Assembly (NCBI RefSeq): GCF_004135285.1
Contig: NZ_CP035494.1
Span: forward strand, 1,798,001-1,862,000
DNA from: Microbacterium protaetiae
GTDB lineage: Bacteria; Actinomycetota; Actinomycetes; Actinomycetales; Microbacteriaceae
Reading direction: 5' to 3'
Length of the DNA: 64,000 bases
Made by a program: the position numbers and the translations under genes. The notes beneath the pieces were generated by a model that saw only the letters and a program-made list of their open reading frames with translations, was not told the DNA's origin and made no database searches. Positions 37,004-45,313 of the stretch are shown here, piece by piece; positions within the stretch are counted from its first letter, which is position 1; every line of letters starts with the position of its first letter.

Positions 37004-37354
37004 ATGGTTCGAGGCATGACGGCGGCATACCTGGTTCTGGCGATCATCACCCTGATCAGCGCGATTCCGAGCCTGTACTTCTCGGCGGTCGAGGTGCGAA
37101 ACCCGCAGCGAGAAGCCCGTGAGATCGCCTGGTACACCACCGCGCGCAGCGCGGCACTGCTGGTGCTGGCGATAGTGCCGCTGTGCGGTCGGTTCGACGG
37201 CTGGCTGATGGCGATCGCCGTGGCGATGATCATCGTGCAGGCCGTCGACGGCGTCATCGGGCTCACGCGCGGCAAGCCGCTGTTCTACATCGGCCCGTTC
37301 GCCACCGTCGTCGTGCACCTTGCTGCGCTCATCTGGTTCCTCGTCGCCGGATGA
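37004..37354 (+). CDS. Small multi-span membrane protein
   Basis: A 116-residue protein with four hydrophobic helices (AAYLVLAIITLISAIPSLYF; TARSAALLVLAIVPLCG; GWLMAIAVAMIIVQAVDGVI; FATVVVHLAALIWFLVAG). The start is uncertain: ATG 37004 and ATG 37016 are in frame, and neither has a good ribosome site. Family unknown; a DUF4267-like topology is possible but not shown. Confidence 0.65.
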   Translation: MVRGMTAAYLVLAIITLISAIPSLYFSAVEVRNPQREAREIAWYTTARSAALLVLAIVPLCGRFDGWLMAIAVAMIIVQAVDGVIGLTRGKPLFYIGPFATVVVHLAALIWFLVAG

Positions 37355-37428
37355 CGCCGGTGCTGCCTCATCACCGGATGAGTCCGGCGCTGCGCGGGTA
37401 CGCAGCATGCTCGACGTAGGCTTTTGCC

Positions 37429-37929
37429 GTGAGCGACATCGTCATCCGACCGGCCCGCACCGACGACGTGGGGGCGATGTACGCGCTTCTCGAACCGCTC
37501 GTGGACCGACGCATCCTGCTCGGCAAAGAGCTCGTCTCGCTCTACGAGGCGGTGCAGGAGTTCGTGGTGGCCGAGTCTGAGGGACAGGTTCTCGGATGCG
37601 GCGCCCTGCACGTGATCTGGCGCGACATCGGCGAGGTGCGCACCCTGTTGGTGCGCGAAGACCGCCTGCATGAGGGTATCGGCGGGCGCATCGTCGAGGT
37701 GCTCGAAGCGCGTGCGATCGAGCTCGGCCTGGATCGGCTGTTCTGCCTCACGTTCGAGGTGTCGTTCTTCACCCGGCACGGCTTCGCGCCGATCGGGGAG
37801 CAGATCGTCGATCCCGACGTGTACGCCCAGCTGCTGCGCAGTCCCGACGCCGGCGTGGCGGAGTTCCTCGATCTCGCGCACGTGAAGCCGAACACGCTGG
37901 GCAATACGCGCATGCTCAAGCACCTGTGA
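37429..37929 (+). CDS. argA: Amino-acid N-acetyltransferase (actinobacterial ArgA/NAGS type)
   Basis: A 166-residue GNAT protein with the pattern of actinobacterial N-acetylglutamate synthases such as M. tuberculosis Rv2747: LLGKELVSLYEAVQEFVVAE, GCGALHVIWRDIGEVRTLLV and the acetyl-CoA loop LHEGIGGRIVEVLE, then FFTRHGFAPIG. It makes N-acetylglutamate, the first arginine precursor. GTG 37429 gives MSDIVIRPAR, as expected. The symbol is by family similarity. Confidence 0.8.
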   Translation: MSDIVIRPARTDDVGAMYALLEPLVDRRILLGKELVSLYEAVQEFVVAESEGQVLGCGALHVIWRDIGEVRTLLVREDRLHEGIGGRIVEVLEARAIELGLDRLFCLTFEVSFFTRHGFAPIGEQIVDPDVYAQLLRSPDAGVAEFLDLAHVKPNTLGNTRMLKHL

Positions 37930-37991
37930 ATAGCGTGAGTCGGCGGGCGTGCCGTCGGGCTCGGGATGCCGCGGCCGCATAATCTGGCGGG

Positions 37992-38819
37992 GTGAGCAGT
38001 TCGCCGGGCAGAGCACGCCGTCATTCTCCCGCGGTGTACCGCCGTCGTCGGCTGGTCGCGCTTCTGGTGCTGCTGCTGGTCATCGCCGGCGTAGTGTGGC
38101 TGTTGGTCGCCCGGCCGTGGGCCTCAAGCGCGACATCGGAGGCCGACGATCCGCAGGGTCAGGATGCCGCGCCCGTGCTGCCGGTGGTATCGACGTCGCC
38201 CGAGCCCGACGGCAGTGCATCGCCGGGTGCCACAACCTCGGGCACGCCTGCGGCGACCACCGGCGCGAGCAGCGGGCCGAATGCTGGCGCGAGCGGCGGG
38301 CCGAATGCTGGCGCGAGCAGCGGGCCGAATGCTGGCGCGAGCAGCGGGCCGGATGCTGGCGCGAGCGGCGGGCCGACGCAGGCGAAGACTCCCGGACCTG
38401 CGGCATCCGCGGCCGCCTGCTCGCCCAACGAGGTCACGGTGACGGCCGTCACCGACAAGACCAGCTATGCGTCGGGTCAAGACCCGAAGCTGTCGATCGA
38501 GCTCGTCAACGACGGGTCACAGCCGTGCACTCTCAACGTCGGGACCAGCGCGCAAGTGTTCACGATCACCAGCGGCGACGACACCTGGTGGCGATCGACC
38601 GATTGCCAGAGTGAGCCGAGCGACATGGTCGTGGTGCTGGACGCGGGACAGAAGGTGTCGAGTGCGCAGCCAATCACCTGGGACCGCACCCGTTCGACGG
38701 TGGCAACCTGCCAGGCGAAGAACCGTCCGAAGGCGGGTGGGGGCGGCGCCAGCTACCATCTGTCGGTCTCGATCGGTGGAATCGATTCGATCGATGACGC
38801 CATTTTCCAGCTCTATTGA
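37992..38819 (+). CDS. Single-span membrane protein with Gly/Ser/Ala repeat linker
   Basis: A 275-residue protein: a basic N-terminus, one membrane helix (LVALLVLLLVIAGVVWLLV, about residues 20-40), a long Ser/Thr/Pro/Gly linker with five GASSGPNA-type repeats, and an extracytoplasmic beta-rich domain (VTVTAVTDKTSYASGQDPKL ... CTLNVGTSAQVFTI, WDRTRSTVATCQ) resembling DUF4232-type or intracellular-proteinase-inhibitor-like folds. The 22-24-bp DNA repeat at 38270-38378 may vary in copy number between strains. Function unknown. Confidence 0.8.
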   Translation: MSSSPGRARRHSPAVYRRRRLVALLVLLLVIAGVVWLLVARPWASSATSEADDPQGQDAAPVLPVVSTSPEPDGSASPGATTSGTPAATTGASSGPNAGASGGPNAGASSGPNAGASSGPDAGASGGPTQAKTPGPAASAAACSPNEVTVTAVTDKTSYASGQDPKLSIELVNDGSQPCTLNVGTSAQVFTITSGDDTWWRSTDCQSEPSDMVVVLDAGQKVSSAQPITWDRTRSTVATCQAKNRPKAGGGGASYHLSVSIGGIDSIDDAIFQLY

Positions 38820-38919
38820 CGTCTCGCGCCGGTGTTTTCCCCGAAATCACCGGGTTTCGCCACCGGTTTGTCCCCCAAAAGGGGGACAGCAGACGCTTTC
38901 CCATATCCCTTAGACTGTA

Positions 38920-39066
38920 GCCACACGTCGAGCGCAGAGCGTGGTGTAGCTGTCCCCAGCAGCGATAAGGTTCGTCCCCAGCGAGCCGTCACCGCGTGCA
39001 CGGCGTTTTGGACCCTCTCGAGTCGTCCAGTCCCCAATGAGCGGCTCGAGGGGGTCCCTTTCTGTG
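38920..39066 (+). ncRNA. Candidate small RNA with C-rich loops and terminator
   Basis: Between two genes a possible -10 (TAGACT at about 38910) precedes ~145 bases with no good coding frame. The segment has a hairpin near its start (CACACG...CGTGGTG), three GTCCCCA motifs (one in the perfect mini-hairpin GCTG-TCCC-CAGC), and a terminator-like end where GGACCC-CTCGAG pairs with CTCGAG-GGGTCC before CTTTCT. C-rich loops recall actinobacterial 6C-type regulators. Speculative. The rest of the interval 38820-39220 holds a perfect TGTCCCCC/GGGGGACA hairpin at ~38869-38888 and no gene. Confidence 0.35.
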
Positions 39067-39220
39067 CGCGGGGCGTGCGTGCCAGCCCCACGCCTATTTG
39101 TCGTTCGGGTCGCGCTTGCTGTGTGTTGTTCGGGTCGCGTTCGCTGTGCGTCGTTTGGCTCGCGCTCCTCGTCCACGCCCTTCTCTACGCGAGCCGGCGC
39201 CGCGCGATTACGCTGGACCC

Positions 39221-39628
39221 GTGGCATCCGGAAAGAAGCGCAGCAAGAAGTCGGCAGTCGAGTTCCGCAACACGCAGCTGTCCGACGCCTTGCAGACCCA
39301 GGACATGGCTGCTGTCGCGTTCGCGCTGCGCCACGGTCCGACGGTGGTGCCGTTGATGCGGCCCGGCGCGCGGGATGATCCGCGCGACTCCGGCGAGGTC
39401 TGGACGTACCGCGACCCGAACACCGGCGATGTGGCACTGCTGCTGTTCAGCGACGCGCTGCACAAGCCGGACTCGATGCCCAAGGCAGTCGGCCTGCATT
39501 CGCCGGCATGGCTGCGCGCCTTCTTGTCGGCGCACGAAGACGTCATCACTACGGTGTTCTTCGACATCGCGGGTCCGCACCCCCTGCAGGCGACGCCCGC
39601 GGATCTCATCGCCGCGCTCGACGCGTGA
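39221..39628 (+). CDS. SseB-like small protein
   Basis: A 135-residue protein starting at GTG 39221 (MASGKKRSKKSAVEF). After a basic start it has alternating strands and helices: AAVAFALRHGPTVVPLM, DVALLLFSDALHKPD, SPAWLRAFLSAHEDVIT and FFDIAGPHPLQATPADL. The layout resembles the SseB N-terminal domain, but the match is only by pattern. The frame is open upstream without a better start. Confidence 0.65.
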   Translation: MASGKKRSKKSAVEFRNTQLSDALQTQDMAAVAFALRHGPTVVPLMRPGARDDPRDSGEVWTYRDPNTGDVALLLFSDALHKPDSMPKAVGLHSPAWLRAFLSAHEDVITTVFFDIAGPHPLQATPADLIAALDA

Positions 39629-39649
39629 GCGGGCGCTGACCGCGCGGTG

Positions 39650-39914
39650 CGCGGCTGGGCGGGCTCGGCCCGGGCTGTGTGGTGCCGGGCTGTGCGGATG
39701 GGCGGTGCCGGGCTGCGCGGCTGGGCGGTGCCGGGCTGCGCGGCTGGGCGGTGCCGGAGTGCGCGGCCGGGCGGGCTCGGCCCGGGCGGTGTTCGGCCGG
39801 GCGGTGCGGCTGGCTCCCCGCTCTTTCTCCCTCTGTCGCCGAGACAGGGGATTCTCGCCGAGACCGGGGGCGTCGCCCTGTGTCTCGATGGGAATCCCTG
39901 GTTTCGGTGCGGCG
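39650..39914. repeat. GC-rich tandem repeats and an imperfect inverted repeat
   Basis: 39650-39800 consists of 20-23-bp units of the GGTGCCGGGCTGCGCGGCTG type. At 39838-39914 an imperfect palindrome pairs CGCCGAGACAGGGGATTC with GAATCCCTGGTTTCGG-GCGGCG. The 425-bp interval 39629-40054 has no supported gene. Confidence 0.6.
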
Positions 39915-40054
39915 GACGCTGACCGCTCGCCGCCCAACCGCATCAGACGCCCACCGCGCCGCCGGGCTGCGCGACCATCGCGCCGCCGGTCCATGCACCC
40001 ACCGCGCCGCGCGTCGGGCGCAACTGAGCGGCGCCCTTCGCCGCGGCGAAGCTC

Positions 40055-41419
40055 TCAGAACTCAGGCACGCCGTGGTCGGCGGCCATCACCGTCGCAGTT
40101 CCCTTGACGAGATTCAGCGCGCGCGCGATCGAGACGGCCTTCTCGTCGATGAGTGTGCGGTAGCCGAGGCGGTTCGCTTCGCCGCGCCGCTGGCTTGCCT
40201 GGGTCACCGGCCGGATCTCGCCCGAGAGGCTCAGTTCGCCGAACGCCGCGACGTCGTGGCGTACAGCGTGGTCGCGCAAAGCCGTCGCGATAGCGATGGC
40301 GATGGCAAGATCGGCGCCCGGCTCGACCAGGCGCACGCCCCCTACCGTCGAGACGTACACGTCGTGCTTGGACAGGTCGACCCCGGCCCGCTTCTCGAGC
40401 AACGCGAGGATCATGGCCACGCGTGAGGCATCCACTCCGCTGACAACGCGGCGAGGATTCGGTCCGGATGCCGCGACCGTGAGTGCTTGCACTTCGACCG
40501 GCAGCGCCCGGCGTCCTTCGAGGGCGATGGTGATGCAGGTGCCGGCGACCGGCTTGCCGCTGCCCAGGAACAGCCGGCTGGGGTCGGGGACCTCTTCGAT
40601 GCCGGCGCCGGTCATGTCGAAGCATCCCACCTCGTCGGTCGGGCCGAAGCGATTCTTCAAGGTGCGAAGAAAGCGCAGCGACGTCTGCCGGTCGCCCTCG
40701 AAGTGGGCGACGACGTCGACGAGATGCTCGAGGATGCGCGGGCCGGCGATCGACCCGTCTTTTGTGACGTGGCCGACGATCACGATGGGCAGGGCGCGCT
40801 CCTTGGCGACGCGGATGAGGGTCGCCGCGACCTCGCGCACCTGGCTGGGGTGGCCAGCCAACCCGTCGGAGAGCGCGGACGACACCGTCTGCACCGAGTC
40901 GACGATGAGCAGCTCAGGCTCGACTTCGTCGACGTGACCGAGGATCGTCGCCAGATCGGTCTCGGCAGCCAGGAACAGCTCGTCGTGCAAGGCGCCGGTG
41001 CGCTCGGCGCGCAGGCGCACCTGCGCGGTGGATTCCTCGCCGCTCGCATAGAGCACGCGCCGTCCGGCGCGGGCGGATTCGGCCGCGACCTCGAGCAGCA
41101 GCGTCGACTTGCCCACGCCGGGCTCGCCCGAGAGCAGGATTGCGGCACCGGGCACGATGCCCCCGCCGAGCACCCGATCGAACTCGCCGACTCCACTCGT
41201 GCGCCGGGGCGTGGTCGTGGTGTCGACCATCGTGATCGGCTGCGCGCTGCGCCGGGGTGCCAGGGCCGAAACCTTGCGCGGAGCAATGCCCGTGGACTCG
41301 GCGGCCTCGACCACCGTGCCCCACTGCTGGCACTCGCCGCAGCGGCCGACCCACTTCAAGGTGGTCCACCCGCACTCCGTGCAGCGGTACGGGGCGGCGG
41401 TGGGACGCTTGATGGCCAT
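40055..41419 (-). CDS. radA: DNA repair protein RadA
   Basis: A 454-residue RecA-like ATPase that helps process recombination intermediates. The N-terminal zinc finger (CTECGW...CGECQQW) is followed by the ATPase with Walker A GEPGVGKST and ELLIVDSVQT. The RadA signature KNRFGPTDEVG and the C-terminal Lon-like domain (SKHDVYVSTVGGVRL ... FGELSLSGEIRPV) complete it. ATG 41419 gives MAIKRPTAAPYRC, the family start. In other genomes it is often near disA; here repeats and ldh follow upstream. Confidence 0.96.
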   Translation of the reverse strand: MAIKRPTAAPYRCTECGWTTLKWVGRCGECQQWGTVVEAAESTGIAPRKVSALAPRRSAQPITMVDTTTTPRRTSGVGEFDRVLGGGIVPGAAILLSGEPGVGKSTLLLEVAAESARAGRRVLYASGEESTAQVRLRAERTGALHDELFLAAETDLATILGHVDEVEPELLIVDSVQTVSSALSDGLAGHPSQVREVAATLIRVAKERALPIVIVGHVTKDGSIAGPRILEHLVDVVAHFEGDRQTSLRFLRTLKNRFGPTDEVGCFDMTGAGIEEVPDPSRLFLGSGKPVAGTCITIALEGRRALPVEVQALTVAASGPNPRRVVSGVDASRVAMILALLEKRAGVDLSKHDVYVSTVGGVRLVEPGADLAIAIAIATALRDHAVRHDVAAFGELSLSGEIRPVTQASQRRGEANRLGYRTLIDEKAVSIARALNLVKGTATVMAADHGVPEF

Positions 41420-41523
41420 GTTCTCAGGCTAGGCCGGGGTTGCGACATCGACGGTCTCCAGCGCCGCGCAACGTCGACGAGGACCGGCATCGCGAGGGCC
41501 ACGCGGGCAGGTACGTCGCGCGG

Positions 41524-42039
41524 GCGTGTCATAACTCATTCTGGCTTGGGCGGGCCGAGTCGCGGAGCCGCGGAATATCCGGGGGTGTGCGCGGCCGACC
41601 CGGGCCGTCAGGCTGAGTTGTTGCACGGTGGTGGGCGGTGACCTGCCCAGGGGCGGATGGCAATGTGCGCATCGATAGCGGGCTGCGCGGGCGTGTCATA
41701 ACTCAGTCTGGCTTGGGCGGGCGGAGTCGCGGATCCGCGGAATATCAGGGGTTCGCGCGGCCAAGCTGGGCCGTCGGGCTGAGTTGTTGCACGGTGGTGC
41801 GTGGTGACCTGCCCAGGGGTGGCCAGTTGACGGTGGCTCGGGTGCGGACGAGGCAGGCGAGTGCGGGGTCAGGGTGCGCCCGGGCCGGTCTGGCGGGGCG
41901 GGCGGCGATGGGGCCATCGACAGCGGACCGCACGGGCGTGTCATAACTCAGCCTGGCTTGGGCGGGCCGAGTCGCGGATCCGCGGAATATCGGGGGTGCG
42001 CGCGGCCGACTCGGGCTCTCAGACTGAGTCGTTGCACGG
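41524..42039. repeat. MITE-like element, three copies (104-105 bp each)
   Basis: Copies at 41524-41628, 41691-41794 and 41936-42039. Each begins GCGTGTCATAACTCA and ends TGAGTTGTTGCACGG, imperfect terminal inverted repeats matching at 11 of 15 bases. The interiors are ~85-90% identical. Similarity continues past the right end through GTGACCTGCCC. No transposase is inside. The 1035-bp interval 41420-42454 holds no supported gene. Confidence 0.75.
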
Positions 42040-42064
42040 TGGTGCGCGGTGACCTGCCCCGGCG

Positions 42065-42410
42065 CCGACAGGAGAGGTACCGGCAGGCCCGGCACCGTGC
42101 GGCACGGGTACCGTCGGCTCGGACGACGGCGGGCCGGGCACGGTGCGGCACGGGTACCGTCGGCTCGGACGACGGCGGGCCGGGCACGGTGCGGCACGGG
42201 CACCGGCGGCTCGGACGACGGCGGGCCGGGCACGGTGCGGCACGGGTACCGTCGGCTCGGACGACGGCGGGCCGGGCACGGTGCGGCACGGGTACCGTCG
42301 GCTCGGACGACGGCGGGCCGGGCACCGCGCGGCCCGGGTACCGGCAGCCCGCGCGGCTCTGGCGCCGGCAGCCCGCGCGGCTCTGGCGCCGGCAGCCCGC
42401 ACGGCTCAGG
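42065..42410. repeat. 46-bp tandem repeat followed by 24-bp repeats
   Basis: Units starting CCGTCGGCTCGGACGACGGC begin at 42111, 42157, 42203, 42249 and 42295, exactly 46 bp apart, ending at 42341 with a partial unit before 42111. Three ~24-bp units (GGCGCCGGCAGCCCGCGCGG) follow. Confidence 0.85.
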
Positions 42411-42454
42411 CGACCGCGACCGCGACCGCGGGCGCGGGTCGGGTGGGTCGGGGG

Positions 42455-43405
42455 TCAGCGCAGGGCGTCGGCCACCTCGCGCAGCGCGTCGGCCGAACGG
42501 TGGAACAGCTCCAGCTCGTGCGCGTCGAACGTCGTCTCGCGAATCGGCACCGCGCCGGAGGCGCTCACGATCGACGGTACCGACAAAGCCACCCCGCTCA
42601 CGCCGTGGAAGTCATCGAGCACCGGCGAGACAGGCATGACGGCGTGCTCGTCGCCGAGGATCGCCTCGACGATCCGGGCGCTGGAGAGCCCGATCGCGTA
42701 GTTGGTCGCTCCCTTGCCCTGGATGACCTTGTAGGCGGCGTCACGCACGTCCACGGCGATCTCGTCGAGCTCATCAACGCTCATGCGCGGATGGCCCTCG
42801 GCCTGCCAGTCGAGAATCGGCACCGTGCCGATCGTCGCCCGCGACCACAGCGGAAACTCGGTGTCGCCGTGCTCGCCGACAATGTAGGCGTGCACGCTCG
42901 ATGTCGATACCCCGGCCCGCTGACCCAGCAGCCACCGCAGCCGCGAGGTGTCGAGCACCGTTCCCGAGGCGAAGATGCGCTCGGGCGGAAGGCCCGTCGC
43001 CTCTTGCGCGAGCACCGTGAGCACATCGCAGGGGTTGGTGACGATGACGTAGATCGCGTTCGGCGCGACCTCGAGCAGCTGGGGCATCATCGACTTCATG
43101 ATGTTCGCGTTGGTGCCCGCCAGCTCGATGCGCGTCTGACCGGGGTTCTGCTTCGCGCCGGCCGTGATCACGACCACGTGCGAGCCCTCGACCACCGACA
43201 GGTCGCTGCCGCCGATGATGTCGCTCGTGCCGGTGAACTGGGTGCCGTGGGCGAGGTCGAGCACTTCGGCCTCGGCGCGTTCGGTGGCGATGTCGTACAG
43301 CGCGACGTGTCGCGCCGACCCCCGGATCAGCGCCGCGTACGCGGTGCTCGATCCGACGCTTCCGGCCCCGACCACGGTCAGCTTCGAGTTCTCGATGACG
43401 CTCAT
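42455..43405 (-). CDS. ldh: L-lactate dehydrogenase
   Basis: A 316-residue NAD-dependent LDH. The Rossmann motif VVGAGSVGSSTAYAAL is at the N-terminus. The catalytic region VGEHGDTEFPLWS contains the active-site His, DTSRLR supplies the substrate-binding Arg, and AGAKQNPGQTR the mobile loop with the substrate-specificity Gln that marks LDH rather than malate dehydrogenase. ATG 43405 is used. It interconverts pyruvate and L-lactate. Confidence 0.93.
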   Translation of the reverse strand: MSVIENSKLTVVGAGSVGSSTAYAALIRGSARHVALYDIATERAEAEVLDLAHGTQFTGTSDIIGGSDLSVVEGSHVVVITAGAKQNPGQTRIELAGTNANIMKSMMPQLLEVAPNAIYVIVTNPCDVLTVLAQEATGLPPERIFASGTVLDTSRLRWLLGQRAGVSTSSVHAYIVGEHGDTEFPLWSRATIGTVPILDWQAEGHPRMSVDELDEIAVDVRDAAYKVIQGKGATNYAIGLSSARIVEAILGDEHAVMPVSPVLDDFHGVSGVALSVPSIVSASGAVPIRETTFDAHELELFHRSADALREVADALR

Positions 43406-43514
43406 GCGCCCAGTCTGGCAGGGGTGGGATGCCGCAGACCAGACCCGTATCGCGTCAGTTCGACGATCTGAGAGGCCCTGTCATCCGACGCGCTTCGCCC
43501 AGCACCTCGGGTGC

Positions 43515-44309
43515 TCAGTCGTTCCACGACCAGATGTCGTCACCGCGCAGGGTCGCGTCAGCGCCGCCGTCGTCGTAGATGACCTGACCGGCCAGGTGCG
43601 TGTTCTCGACGCTGGTCAGCCAGAGCAGCAGGTACGCGATCGACTCGGGGCTCTGGTGGTAGTTCAGCGGCATCGGCACGGCGTCGTCGGCCATCTTGGC
43701 GCCCTCGGGTGTGGAGAGCAGATCGGCGGTCATCGGGGTGAGCACGGTGCCGGGGGCGACTGCGTTCAGCGGGATGCCGTTGCCCGCCCAGTCCGCCGAG
43801 ATCGACTGGCGGCGCACCCAGCGGCTCAGCGCCCGCTTCGAAGACGGGTAGACGAGATAACCGGCGCGCGGCCCCTGATCGGCGAGCTTCTGGGCGATCT
43901 CGCGTGCGGTGGTCTCGTCGCCGGCCAGGGCGGCCTCGACCATCTCAGGGGAGTTGGTCTGCAGCGAGGCCATGGAAGAGACCACAGCGGCGCGCGGAGC
44001 GTCGGACTTCTTCAACGCCGGAAGGAGCGCCTGCAACAGCTCGACCACGCCGAAGTAGTTGACCGAGATCGTCGCGGGGATCGGTGCGGAGATGCCTGCG
44101 CACGCGATGATCGCGTCGATCGTGCCGCCGGCAAGCTCGGTGGCCGCCGCTGCGGCATCCACCCGCCCTTCTGGCGTGGACAGGTCGGCCTCGACGTCGG
44201 CGCCGTGCAGGTCGATGCCGATGACGCGCTCGCCGCGATCGCGCAGCAGTGCGGCGGTGGTGGCGCCGATTCCCGAGGCGGATCCGGTGACGATGTAGGT
44301 GCGAGCCAT
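43515..44309 (-). CDS. SDR-family oxidoreductase
   Basis: A 264-residue short-chain dehydrogenase, similar in layout to 3-alpha-hydroxysteroid dehydrogenase/carbonyl reductases. It has the cofactor motif TGSASGIG, NYFGV, the catalytic VVSSMAS Ser and YPSSK Tyr-Lys pair, and an insertion between Ser and Tyr that is common in this subgroup. It starts 3 bases after the MarR gene stop, forming a two-gene operon under a palindromic operator. Confidence 0.87.
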   Translation of the reverse strand: MARTYIVTGSASGIGATTAALLRDRGERVIGIDLHGADVEADLSTPEGRVDAAAAATELAGGTIDAIIACAGISAPIPATISVNYFGVVELLQALLPALKKSDAPRAAVVSSMASLQTNSPEMVEAALAGDETTAREIAQKLADQGPRAGYLVYPSSKRALSRWVRRQSISADWAGNGIPLNAVAPGTVLTPMTADLLSTPEGAKMADDAVPMPLNYHQSPESIAYLLLWLTSVENTHLAGQVIYDDGGADATLRGDDIWSWND

Positions 44310-44312
44310 GGC

Positions 44313-44783
44313 TCAGTTCTCCTTAGGTGAGGGGTGTGAGATGTCGACGCCGAGGCTCGTGACGAATCGTCGGGCGAGTTCGGCGAAGTGTTCACGGTCA
44401 TCGACGGGCCATGTGTCGAGCGCTCCGTCGACGGCGTCGAGTCCGCGGGCGACGAGCGCGTCGTAGGCGGTGCGACCGTCGGCCGACAGCGCGACGATCG
44501 AGGCGCGGCCGTCGGCTGGGTCGGGTTCGCGGGCGACCAGCCCGGCGTTCTCGAGGCGCTGCAGCTGCTTGCTCATCGTCGGGCGGGAGATCCGCAGCGC
44601 GTCGGCGAGCGCCGCGGCGCGGCATCCGTCCTGCATGCCGAGCACGTAGATGACGGGGATGTCGCTGGGGTCGACGTGGATGCCGGCGTCGCGGGCGAAC
44701 TGCGCCTGCACCCGCGGAGATGACCAGAGGGTCATCAGTCGGGTCAGTGCCGTGAGGACGACGGTGGATGCTGATGCCGGCAT
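44313..44783 (-). CDS. MarR-family transcriptional regulator
   Basis: A 156-residue winged-helix regulator with the recognition region AAALADALRISRPTMSKQLQRLENAGLVAREPDPADGR in pieces typical of MarR. A D-X-R wing motif (DPADGRAS) is present. It lies directly upstream of the SDR gene. A 19-bp palindrome sits 18 bases upstream of its start, overlapping the probable promoter, so it likely represses both itself and the SDR gene. Confidence 0.9.
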   Translation of the reverse strand: MPASASTVVLTALTRLMTLWSSPRVQAQFARDAGIHVDPSDIPVIYVLGMQDGCRAAALADALRISRPTMSKQLQRLENAGLVAREPDPADGRASIVALSADGRTAYDALVARGLDAVDGALDTWPVDDREHFAELARRFVTSLGVDISHPSPKEN

Positions 44784-44801
44784 GGCTCCAGTGTACGCTT
44801 A

Positions 44802-44820
44802 TAGTTGCCTGAGGCAACTA
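44802..44820 (-). promoter_or_regulatory. Palindromic MarR operator within promoter
   Basis: TAGTTGCCTGAGGCAACTA, arms of eight bases around TGA. On the minus strand TTAACT (about -35) and TATAAG (about -10) flank it with 16 bases between, so repressor binding would block RNA polymerase. Confidence 0.75.
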
Positions 44821-44889
44821 GTTAACGGGTGGCTCTCAGGCTTACCGCTCGTTTGGCGACCCGCGGAATCGTCACGTACACTTGACGGC

Positions 44890-44979
44890 GGTGACGTGTC
44901 CGAGCGGCCGAAGGTGCAACACTCGAAATGTTGTGTAGGTTCACCCCTACCGTGGGTTCAAATCCCACCGTCACCGCCA
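44890..44979 (+). tRNA. tRNA-Ser (CGA)
   Basis: A type II tRNA of 87 nt plus encoded CCA. Acceptor GGTGACG pairs with CGTCACC, discriminator G. The anticodon stem CAACA/TGTTG holds loop CTCGAAA, giving CGA. The long variable arm is GTAGGTTCACCCCTAC. Confidence 0.97.
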
Positions 44980-44990
44980 TTTAAATACCT

Positions 44991-45019
44991 GATCAGCGCC
45001 TCTTTGTGGGGCGCTGATC
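44991..45019 (+). terminator. Terminator of tRNA-Ser
   Basis: GATCAGCGCC pairs with GGCGCTGATC over a 9-base loop, followed by TGCGTTT, 12 bases past the tRNA. Confidence 0.75.
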
Positions 45020-45313
45020 TGCGTTTGGGAACGATTTGGGAACGGAATCTGTCGGCTACGATCCGCGGTATCTCGGGGTCTCCGGCGGGGAGTGCTGCAT
45101 CGGCTTCGGGTTGTTCCGTAGCGAAGCCGGGTGATCGCATGGTCGAATCCGCTACCGAGCACCCTGTGTGTCTGGAGAAGGATTCGTCATGAGCCACGAT
45201 TCCGGTCCGGGTGCTCCTCATGATCGGCATGTCCGGGAGCGCACCGAGGGCTGACCTGTGATTCCTGTCGAGGCACCTCGACATCGCAAGCGGATGTGCG
45301 GAACGATTTGGGT
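45020..45313. other. Gene-free interval after tRNA-Ser with a duplicated GGGAACG motif
   Basis: TTTGGGAACG occurs twice in tandem (45025-45043), as is seen at the ends of some integrase-tRNA junctions. No gene is supported in the rest. Confidence 0.35.

Noticed and set aside
42019..42402. Long repetitive frames on both strands across the 46-bp tandem repeats
   Set aside because: Open only because of GC composition; no start signals, and all frames look alike.
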